Source of the DNA: a virus
Length of the DNA: 35,376 nucleotides
Virus record (IMG/VR): IMGVR_UViG_3300023184_000008
Location: 1-35,376 of that record
Reading direction: 5' to 3' (one strand)
This document shows, piece after piece, positions 1 to 6,053 of the stretch; position 1 is the first letter of the stretch; every line of letters begins with the position of its first letter. The notes beneath the pieces are model-generated. The model had not been told where the DNA came from, made no database searches, and saw nothing but the letters and a program-made list of their open reading frames with translations. The position numbers and the translations under genes are program-made.

Positions 1-127
1 GCGTCTTGATTTACAGATTGACGTTCACCACCGATTGGCACAAAGTTTCTGTCTTTGTGTGGGCGGAAGAAAATGTAGTCTGTGTTTAAGAAATACATGT
101 GGTTAGCTGGTTCTTGCGCACCAATAC
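1..127. repeat. Terminal overlap of circular contig, left copy
   Basis: These 127 bases are identical to 35250-35376. The repeat lies inside the major capsid gene, whose frame is kept across the join, so the contig closes into a circle of 35,249 bp. The exact length of 127 suggests an assembler k-mer overlap rather than a true direct terminal repeat. Confidence 0.97.
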
Positions 128-920
128 CGCCACCAAGTACCACGTCAGCAGATGTACCGCCACCGTAGAATTTGAGTGAAGCGAAACCTGAACCGGCCAT
201 TTCTGGATCAGTTACACGTTGGATTGCTTGTAAGCTGTTTACATATAGATTGTAGTAGTTGTTATCTGCAACGATTAAGTCAGCCTTATCAGTACCACGA
301 ACTAGCTTGATAGCTAATTGAGTCATGTAAGATTGAATGTTAGCTGCTGATACTGCTGAGCCACCGTTAGTTACGCCAGAGAACGCTTGGTTTCTCCAGA
401 ATGACCATGTAGCACGATTGATACCACCGTAAGTACCGCTTGATGGTGCATCTGCAACTGCTGCAGCTAAACCAGTAAGGTTCTTACCACCGTTACCAGT
501 ACCATCACCATAAAGGTCAAGGTTGATACGGTTAGATAATTGTGCTTCTGCTACTTTGATACGACCTTCTAGTAAGTCAATGATTGCTTCTTTACCAGAG
601 TTTTGTAACATTTCAAGACCAGAAATAGTAACTGCTGAAGCGTATTGAGCAATACTGAATTGCGCTGCAGAAATTGGGCTATTAGGTGAAATGTTTAATG
701 TTTCAAAGCCACTATATGAGTTAGTGTTGTTTGTTGAAGTGTCATTGTACATGATTTCTTCTAAAATGACGTTACCGCCTGAAAATGGGCGTACATTACC
801 CTTTGACTTCAATTTTAATAGAAGCGGATTATTGTTAGTTACGTTGTCAGCTAATTCACCAGAACGAGATTGAATGGTGGTAGCGATAATGTCACTAACT
901 GAAGAATTGGCAAATGCCAT
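1..920 (-). CDS. Major capsid protein, N-terminal 306 codons (continues at 35249-35174)
   Basis: This is the 5' part of the capsid gene; the rest follows from 35249 down to the stop at 35174, giving 331 aa in total. The start at 920 is preceded by a strong AAAGGAG site. The protein begins MAFANSSVSDIIATTIQSRS and contains QFSIAQYASAVTISGLEML and GINRATWSFWRNQ, which look like the HK97-fold capsid proteins of BPP-1-like and related short-tailed phages. It follows the scaffold gene directly (25-nt gap) and precedes a decoration-type protein across the junction. The start and end of the window cut the gene artificially; it is intact on the circle. The family assignment rests on remembered similarity plus gene order. 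Confidence 0.9.
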   Translation of the reverse strand, partial: MAFANSSVSDIIATTIQSRSGELADNVTNNNPLLLKLKSKGNVRPFSGGNVILEEIMYNDTSTNNTNSYSGFETLNISPNSPISAAQFSIAQYASAVTISGLEMLQNSGKEAIIDLLEGRIKVAEAQLSNRINLDLYGDGTGNGGKNLTGLAAAVADAPSSGTYGGINRATWSFWRNQAFSGVTNGGSAVSAANIQSYMTQLAIKLVRGTDKADLIVADNNYYNLYVNSLQAIQRVTDPEMAGSGFASLKFYGGGTSADVVLGGGIGAQEPANHMYFLNTDYIFFRPHKDRNFVPIGGERQSVNQD

Positions 921-944
921 AGTAAAACTCCTTTGTTAGTTTAA

Positions 945-1931
945 TTAAATATTTTCGCTAGAAAAAGTGTCTACAATAGACGCTAATTGGTCACGAAGAT
1001 TATTGCCTTTACCACCTATACTCATGTTCGCTGTAGGCGAGCTAGACTTAGGGGATATAGCCTTAGCTTTGACTAGGGCAAGTTTACTTTTCTGCTCTGT
1101 TTGGCTAGAACGAGTCTGTTCAGACTGTACCTTTTGCCAAATGTCATCATGTAAACGAATTGCTTTGTCGTAAGCAGTATTCAAGTCAGAAGCCATATTG
1201 TTCTGGAGTAATCCAGCCATTGTTTCTCTGACGTCATCAAAGTAAGGTTTATCCTTACTGAAAGATTCTATTTCACCCTTTAACTGGGTTTGTTCTATTT
1301 GTTCTTGTTGCGATTGAAATTGTTGCCATTGATTCTTAATCTGGCTTAATTCCTGTGCGATCATAGAGAATTGTGGACTAGCTTGTTGTCCGCCAGTCAA
1401 TCCATTTAGATCAACACCATAATCGTTTGCTAATTGCGCAAACATTTGTAATTTTTGGTCAGGATTACCAAATACCAAAGTCTGATGTGCAGTACCTAAG
1501 CTATTAATCCATTGTGCTGGATCAATACCATTTTGTTGTAGTGTAGGAGCAAATTTCTCCATTGTAGAGAGAATAGGCTGTGCTTGATCCCATTGGCTCT
1601 TATAAGTAGAAACACCTTTAGCAAAGTCTGCTTCACGTTGAGAAATATAATCCTGTAATGTAGGATCTAATTTTCCCCATGATTCTTCATAGTCTTTTTT
1701 CCATGAAGATGGTCTTGGTTTAGCAGATTTAACCTCTGCTACAACTTCTTCTTGGACTTCTTCTGTAGGTGTTTCTGTTATTTCTTTAGTGCTTTTAAAC
1801 TTGCCTAATTCATCCCTAGGCTTGTCTGATACTTCCGTTTCTACAACTTCTGGTGCTACTTCAACTGTTTCTACTGCACTTTCTATTTGGTCACGCAAAG
1901 ATGGCGTTTCCAGAGTAGTCTGGTTTTCCAT
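945..1931 (-). CDS. Scaffolding protein
   Basis: A 328-aa hydrophilic protein directly upstream of the capsid gene, the usual place for a head scaffold. The first 70 residues are very acidic (many E, V and T), the middle is helical and Q-rich with coiled-coil character (about residues 185-230), and the last 60 residues are basic and end in a short helix. Scaffold proteins commonly use a basic C-terminal helix to bind capsid subunits. The N-terminal motif DELGKFKS is frequent in phage scaffolds. The start has an AGGAG site six bases upstream. No protease domain is visible, so maturation would depend on scaffold exit rather than self-cleavage. The function is inferred from position and composition. 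Confidence 0.8.
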   Translation of the reverse strand: MENQTTLETPSLRDQIESAVETVEVAPEVVETEVSDKPRDELGKFKSTKEITETPTEEVQEEVVAEVKSAKPRPSSWKKDYEESWGKLDPTLQDYISQREADFAKGVSTYKSQWDQAQPILSTMEKFAPTLQQNGIDPAQWINSLGTAHQTLVFGNPDQKLQMFAQLANDYGVDLNGLTGGQQASPQFSMIAQELSQIKNQWQQFQSQQEQIEQTQLKGEIESFSKDKPYFDDVRETMAGLLQNNMASDLNTAYDKAIRLHDDIWQKVQSEQTRSSQTEQKSKLALVKAKAISPKSSSPTANMSIGGKGNNLRDQLASIVDTFSSENI

Positions 1932-1948
1932 TTAAAACTCCTAGTTAA

Positions 1949-2314
1949 TTATGCTGATAAGTTTGCAAACCAGTTACCATCTCCTAATGAGATAAATACT
2001 GCTGATTTAAGTGTTGCGATTGATAATGCAGCATCTGCTGAACCACCATTAATTTTGAACCCTGAAGCAGGCCAAACTTTAATTGTGTTAGCTGATGTAT
2101 TAGCTATCCAATATTTGTCACCTGGAGCTGCATCTGATGGCAATGTTGGGCCATAGTTACTTGTAGATGATGAATATTCAACAACTGATGTAGGTAATGT
2201 TTGACCACCTTGTGCTGCTGCTGTTGCTGTTTGTGCTTTTGTTACAAAGCCTACGATAGCTTGAGCTGTTTGACCAGCGTTACCACTACCTTGAATTGTT
2301 TTTACTAATGCCAT
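1949..2314 (-). CDS. Putative head decoration or fibre-like structural protein
   Basis: A 121-aa protein rich in A, T, S and G. The C-terminal half is predicted to be beta-rich (YWIANTSANTIKVWPASG, then INGGSADAALSIATLK and GNWFANL). This layout, with a hydrophobic plug followed by 'INGxxADA', recurs in small virion surface proteins of many phages. It sits just upstream of the scaffold and has a good ribosome site (AGGAGAACATT before ATG). It has no membrane segment. It could equally be a fibre-associated protein of the preceding cassette. The role is inferred, but the ORF is well supported by tight packing and composition. Confidence 0.6.
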   Translation of the reverse strand: MALVKTIQGSGNAGQTAQAIVGFVTKAQTATAAAQGGQTLPTSVVEYSSSTSNYGPTLPSDAAPGDKYWIANTSANTIKVWPASGFKINGGSADAALSIATLKSAVFISLGDGNWFANLSA

Positions 2315-2323
2315 AATGTTCTC

Positions 2324-2605
2324 CTATTTATACCTTAGTTTTTCATAAACCTGACGTGCCACTTGCTCTTTCAACTGACCACCGTCAGGCTTCTGTGGTC
2401 TTGCTGAACTCTGTTCCGCCACTACTAAATTGTGACGTTTTAAATGCTCTTTGTGGGCCTTACGGCCTTCTATCATTTCACCTGTTACCATAGATCTATA
2501 AGGTTGGTAATCAGATACAATGTAATGTAAATGGGAATCCTGTGTTTGATACTCGTCAGCAGGAATAAGTTTGTGTGTTACCGGATCTTGTATATATCTA
2601 GCCAT
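2324..2605 (-). CDS. Conserved phage protein of the head region, unknown function
   Basis: A 93-aa basic protein starting MARYIQDPVTHKLIPADEY and containing YRSMVTGEMIEGRKAHKEHL. It resembles a small protein family found near the portal and scaffold genes of many podoviruses, in which a short segment (Y-x-S-x-x-T/DG-x-x-I-x-x-R-x-x-H-x-x-H-L) is conserved. Some relatives have cysteines; none is seen here. The start overlaps the stop of the upstream gene as TAATG, indicating translational coupling. The C-terminus is helical and charged. A possible role is head morphogenesis, but I cannot assign a reaction. Confidence 0.6.
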   Translation of the reverse strand: MARYIQDPVTHKLIPADEYQTQDSHLHYIVSDYQPYRSMVTGEMIEGRKAHKEHLKRHNLVVAEQSSARPQKPDGGQLKEQVARQVYEKLRYK

Positions 2606-2961
2606 TATATTAAAAGAAGTATAGCTTCTTCATCTTCCCTTTCACGTTGCATTTCCATAGCCATATTAATAATTTTCTCGGCTATTTCTACATTTTGAGA
2701 TAAAAGTCTAAAATCTATGGCACTTGTAGTTAAATACTTAGAATTGGAATAGGGCTGGACTAATTCTTTAATTTGCTCTATTACTTGTGGCTCATCTAGT
2801 AACGCATGTAAAGATTCTTTTACAGTTTGTCTAAATGTTCTATTATGCTTACGTTCTTTTTTAAACCCACCTCTTGTAGCAGGTATATTAGATACAATTG
2901 CGCCAACGATCTGGAAAGCATTATTTTGAAATGCGTTACTTTGAAATCCAGAGTAATACAT
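2605..2961 (-). CDS. Hypothetical protein with FQ/NAF-repeat N-terminus
   Basis: A 118-aa protein. The first 20 residues hold a short repeat (GFQSNAFQNNAFQI) seen at the start of various small phage proteins. The remainder is helical and charged, ending in an acidic stretch (EREDEE) and a hydrophobic tip. It has a clear AAGGAT site 6 nt before the ATG and overlaps the next gene by one base. No catalytic motif or transmembrane helix is evident. It sits between the last fibre-associated gene and the head proteins, so it is probably a virion or assembly protein. Confidence 0.55.
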   Translation of the reverse strand: MYYSGFQSNAFQNNAFQIVGAIVSNIPATRGGFKKERKHNRTFRQTVKESLHALLDEPQVIEQIKELVQPYSNSKYLTTSAIDFRLLSQNVEIAEKIINMAMEMQREREDEEAILLLI

Positions 2962-2963
2962 GT

Positions 2964-3125
2964 TTATCCTTCTGCTGGTTCTGGTGTATTTCCTTCACTT
3001 ACCCATTTTAGGTAGGCTTGGTAGTCTGTGTTATCAGGTGCAAATGGAATGCAAGCACCATCTATTGTGCAAATTACGCTTGTAATTTTTGTTTGACCAA
3101 GACCTAATTTTGTTAATTTATACAT
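2964..3125 (-). CDS. Small fibre-cassette protein, paralogue of 4750-4926
   Basis: A 53-aa protein (MYKLTKLGLGQTKITSVICT at the N-terminus) starting immediately after the stop of the 361-aa fibre-like gene. Its C-terminal half, [20 protein letters not shown], is nearly the same as that of the 58-aa product at 4750-4926, which holds the same position behind the related 371-aa fibre gene. The motif resembles the end of small tail-fibre assembly or adaptor proteins. The pairing with each fibre paralogue suggests a chaperone or cap for that fibre. The downstream gene is reached after only two bases. The function is inferred from context. Confidence 0.7.
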   Translation of the reverse strand: MYKLTKLGLGQTKITSVICTIDGACIPFAPDNTDYQAYLKWVSEGNTPEPAEG

Positions 3126-3126
3126 T

Positions 3127-4212
3127 TTATAACTCCGCAGATAATGTCATGGAAGTTGAGCCGTTTTGGTAAACAACAGCAGCTCTTCCAATAGTAGTAA
3201 AACCACTTCCAACAACAAAATCAAATTCAATTTGTGATGCAAAAAGATATGAACTTCCTATGCTACTAACAGTAGATGTCAAAGAACCATCATAAACTGG
3301 CAAAGCACCCACTACAGCAGTAGGAGCTGTTCTCATTACAACAGGTAAAACCATACCCATTCTATTTAAAGCAGTTGTACCAACAACAACACCCCTTAAT
3401 GGTGGCTGTGTATAAGTTTGAAAATACCTCTGACAATTAGCCAATTCCTGATTATAAAGTCTGCGTTCAAACGGTGTTGCTGATGTGTTTTGTTCTAGTT
3501 GGACACCTGTGATGTAGAAGGTAGCTCCGTTAGTGCCTACGACTGATGTTGCTCCTGTGGCTGATACATAGTTTGCTCCAGCCCAAGCACTAGCAGTTCC
3601 ACTATATGTTGAGCCAACACCAAGACCGAAGAACAAAACAAGTCCTGCACCATTGGTTGTGTTCCATGTGCCGCTTGTATCACCAGCAATCGTAATTGTC
3701 TTTTGTTCCCATGTGTTTGCCGTGCTAATGGTGTATGTAAATGGATAACTTCTATTTGCAGATGCGTTTTGAGCGCAACCTCCAAATGTTCCAGTTAAAG
3801 AACTACGCACCCAAAATGACAAAGTAACAGTAGCAGCTCCTGCTGCACCCCAACCAAGGTCAGCTACATTAAAACCTTCGATGTTGTGTTGTTGTGCAAA
3901 GTAATCACCAGTTAAAACTGAGTAAGCAGAAGACGAAGTGATGCCAAGGTATTTTGTAAAGCCAGTAGGGGGTGTAACAGCTCCAGCACTTTGTTGCACT
4001 GTGTATTTGCTTGATTGACTAAGGCGAGATTGCCAACGGTCAATTGTGTATTGAGTTTCTGTCGGAGTAACACTAGCCCCAGCATTTCTCTGGTCAATCC
4101 TCATGTCACCATTTATAATACGGTTCTTTAGCACATAAGGTGAAGCAGCAGCTCCTTGTAGAGAGGTGTCGTTAAAGGTGACTCCGTTTGTCCCATCCAG
4201 CACAAGAGACAT
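3127..4212 (-). CDS. Tail fibre / receptor-binding candidate, paralogue of 4928-6043
   Basis: A 361-aa beta-rich protein with few charges. It shares the order of motifs with the 371-aa protein at 4928-6043: NRIINGDMRIDQRNAG near residue 30, a TxxxSFWVRSS beta-sandwich region, [35 protein letters not shown], then [13 protein letters not shown], and both end in LSAEL. The central part looks like a carbohydrate-binding jelly roll. The N-termini differ (MSLVLDGTNGVTFNDTSLQG), suggesting different attachment points to the virion. It is followed by a small partner gene. An AAGGAG site precedes the start at 4212. The likely role is host surface recognition, inferred from family type. Confidence 0.75.
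   Translation of the reverse strand: MSLVLDGTNGVTFNDTSLQGAAASPYVLKNRIINGDMRIDQRNAGASVTPTETQYTIDRWQSRLSQSSKYTVQQSAGAVTPPTGFTKYLGITSSSAYSVLTGDYFAQQHNIEGFNVADLGWGAAGAATVTLSFWVRSSLTGTFGGCAQNASANRSYPFTYTISTANTWEQKTITIAGDTSGTWNTTNGAGLVLFFGLGVGSTYSGTASAWAGANYVSATGATSVVGTNGATFYITGVQLEQNTSATPFERRLYNQELANCQRYFQTYTQPPLRGVVVGTTALNRMGMVLPVVMRTAPTAVVGALPVYDGSLTSTVSSIGSSYLFASQIEFDFVVGSGFTTIGRAAVVYQNGSTSMTLSAEL
3423..3460. repeat. 38-bp direct repeat shared by the two fibre paralogues (copy 1)
   Basis: These 38 bases are identical to 5179-5216. They encode the [11 protein letters not shown] segment of both fibre paralogues. Perfect DNA identity in otherwise diverged genes suggests recent duplication, gene conversion or a recombination hot spot. 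Confidence 0.9.
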
Positions 4213-4213
4213 A

Positions 4214-4267
4214 TTAATTTACTCCTTCAAATGTATTTCTTTTTGTAGCGTTAATTGTTGATGCCAT
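4214..4267 (-). pseudogene. Vestigial start of a fibre gene (17 codons)
   Basis: Between two fibre genes lies a 17-codon frame, MASTINATKRNTFEGVN, with its own ribosome site (AAAGGATAAAAC before ATG). Its first seven residues match the start of the 371-aa fibre protein at 6043 ([11 protein letters not shown]), and the DNA around the start is also alike. The frame then stops, and its tail supplies the AAGGAG site of the 361-aa gene. This looks like the remnant of a duplicated fibre gene whose body was replaced. It could instead be a short translated leader for the next gene. Confidence 0.6.
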
Positions 4268-4277
4268 GTTTTATCCT

Positions 4278-4748
4278 TTAATCAAAAATAGCCACATGAA
4301 TAGCGGGAGAATCATAATATGCAAATGCAGAAGCACCAGCCCTACATTGAATGCCCACTGATGATGTGGTTAAAGAGGAAGCACCAATAGAAAACCCAAA
4401 AGTGCTTGCATCTGAAAAACCAGTAGTAACCACAGCATAGGTTGCATCAGGCATTGCTGTTGTAAAATTAACTGTATATACTCCTGTTGAAGTTCTTGTT
4501 ACAGAACTAATATTAAATGACTTGTTAATACTTCCAGATGATCCAACAAAATTTACCCATGCTCTACATAATCCAAAGCCAGTAGAAGTTGATGTACTAA
4601 TCATTGTTTTAGTAACAGTACCAGTATCTCCTGTAGTAATGACTGTTCCTGTTGTCGCTGGCAAAGTTAATGTTGTTGTTCCTGATACTGCTGTAGGAGT
4701 TAGGGTTGTTGTGCCACTTGTTGCACCTGCTAAAACTATATCCCCCAT
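4278..4748 (-). CDS. Short tail-fibre-like protein
   Basis: A 156-aa beta-rich protein. The N-terminal 45 residues, ATSGTTTLTPTAVSGTTTLT followed by LPATTGTV, form the low-complexity shaft leader common at the start of phage fibres. The C-terminal domain has AWVNFVGSSGSINKSFNISS and VYTVNFTTAMPDATYAV, a terminal-knob type found at the ends of many fibres. The start at 4748 has GAAGGAGCATAAC upstream and follows the 58-aa partner by one base. It is probably a short receptor-binding knob on its own attachment leader. No enzymatic motif is seen. Confidence 0.7.
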   Translation of the reverse strand: MGDIVLAGATSGTTTLTPTAVSGTTTLTLPATTGTVITTGDTGTVTKTMISTSTSTGFGLCRAWVNFVGSSGSINKSFNISSVTRTSTGVYTVNFTTAMPDATYAVVTTGFSDASTFGFSIGASSLTTSSVGIQCRAGASAFAYYDSPAIHVAIFD

Positions 4749-4749
4749 G

Positions 4750-4926
4750 TTATGCTCCTTCGTCTGCTGGTAAAGGTGTGTTGCCCTCGTCTAACCATTT
4801 AAGGTAGGCTTGGTAGTCAGAGTTAGCGGGGTCAAATGGTATTACTGCATTATCTGATAATCTAATGACCGCTACTGGTTCGCCTATTGTTCCATCCATT
4901 TTAATTGTTTTTTGTAATTTATACAT
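4750..4926 (-). CDS. Small fibre-cassette protein, paralogue of 2964-3125
   Basis: A 58-aa protein read from the ATG at 4926, one base after the stop of the 371-aa fibre gene (TAAAATG). An upstream in-frame start at 4941 would overlap the fibre gene and is less likely. The segment [20 protein letters not shown] matches the 53-aa paralogue at 2964-3125. The N-terminal half ([20 protein letters not shown], then [13 protein letters not shown]) recalls short tail-fibre assembly proteins. Each copy directly follows one of the two related fibres, so a dedicated fibre chaperone or tip protein is plausible. Confidence 0.7.
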   Translation of the reverse strand: MYKLQKTIKMDGTIGEPVAVIRLSDNAVIPFDPANSDYQAYLKWLDEGNTPLPADEGA

Positions 4927-4927
4927 T

Positions 4928-6043
4928 TTATAACTCCGCACTTAAAGTTAAAGCTGTGCCTACACCAGCTATATAAAAATATGTACTGCCAGAACCAAAG
5001 GCACAATTATCTATAGATGGATAAATGCCAGGCGTTGTATTAACCCACCCATAAGGAGCAGCCACTGTTGGGATTGCTCTTTTAGTTTGTTTATAAAATA
5101 CATTTAACCAATTGTTTGCCCCAATTAAAACTCCAGATAAAATTGCTGTTCCATTAGAATTTCCGTTAAAAACTTCATAATACCTCTGACAATTAGCCAA
5201 TTCCTGATTATAAAGTTTATATTCAAATGATGTAGCAGAAGAACCTACTTCTAATTGGACACCTGTGACATACCAATAATTACTTGTGCTTCCCATTATA
5301 GATGTAGCACCTGTTGTTGATAAAAAAGGTCCAGTAGCCCAAGTATTTGCAGCTCCACTATAAGTAGTTCCTGTTCCTAAACTAAAATAAACATCTATAC
5401 CAAGAGTATTTCCTGTTGCCCAAGTTCCTGTAGTATCGCCAGCAATAGTTATTGTTTTTTGTTCCCAAGTATTAGCTACTAAAATAGTATAACTAAAAGG
5501 ATAGTTTCTAGCACCTGTATTTTGTATGTTTCCACCAAATGTTCCTGTAGTATTAGAATATACCCAAAAAGATAATGTTACTGTTTTAGCTGATGCAGTT
5601 CCCCAAGCTAAATCAGCTATATTATAACCTTCAATTCTTTGTTCTAATACAAAATAATCACCTGCACCAACAGTTGCAGTAGCGGCTACTTTAATTCCTA
5701 AATAATTAGTAAATCCTGCTGGCGGTGTAACTGAACCATAATTTTGTTGAACAGTTAATTTAGATACTTGTGAAAATTCTGTAACCCATCTATCTAAATT
5801 ATAAGTATTAGACGCACTTGGTGTTGTAGCAGCACCAGTATTTCTCTGGTCAATCACCATAGCTCCGTTGATAATACGGTTCTTCATTGTGTATGGAGAT
5901 AATACCGCACCACCTACGCTAAAGCCAGATGATGATATTGTAGCTTGAGTTACACCAGCAGCTTGTAAATTAAGAATTCCTGTGCCGTCAGCCGTTTGGA
6001 CTATGGCTGCTGGACTTGTACTTGCGTTTATGGTTGATGCCAT
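4928..6043 (-). CDS. Tail fibre / receptor-binding candidate, paralogue of 3127-4212
   Basis: A 371-aa protein of low charge and high T, S, G and A content. It begins [20 protein letters not shown], a virion-attachment leader, followed by a short triple-beta-type shaft ([20 protein letters not shown]). The shared fibre core then starts at [16 protein letters not shown] and runs through [50 protein letters not shown] and [13 protein letters not shown]; it ends LSAEL. The final 80 residues differ most from the paralogue, as expected for a receptor-binding tip. It lies ten bases after the large fibre gene. A host-recognition role is inferred. Confidence 0.75.
   Translation of the reverse strand: MASTINASTSPAAIVQTADGTGILNLQAAGVTQATISSSGFSVGGAVLSPYTMKNRIINGAMVIDQRNTGAATTPSASNTYNLDRWVTEFSQVSKLTVQQNYGSVTPPAGFTNYLGIKVAATATVGAGDYFVLEQRIEGYNIADLAWGTASAKTVTLSFWVYSNTTGTFGGNIQNTGARNYPFSYTILVANTWEQKTITIAGDTTGTWATGNTLGIDVYFSLGTGTTYSGAANTWATGPFLSTTGATSIMGSTSNYWYVTGVQLEVGSSATSFEYKLYNQELANCQRYYEVFNGNSNGTAILSGVLIGANNWLNVFYKQTKRAIPTVAAPYGWVNTTPGIYPSIDNCAFGSGSTYFYIAGVGTALTLSAEL
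5179..5216. repeat. 38-bp direct repeat shared by the two fibre paralogues (copy 2)
   Basis: This copy is identical to 3423-3460 and lies in the equivalent codons of the 371-aa fibre gene. Bases just outside on both sides differ, so the match ends sharply. Confidence 0.9.
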
Positions 6044-6053
6044 TTATTTTCCT

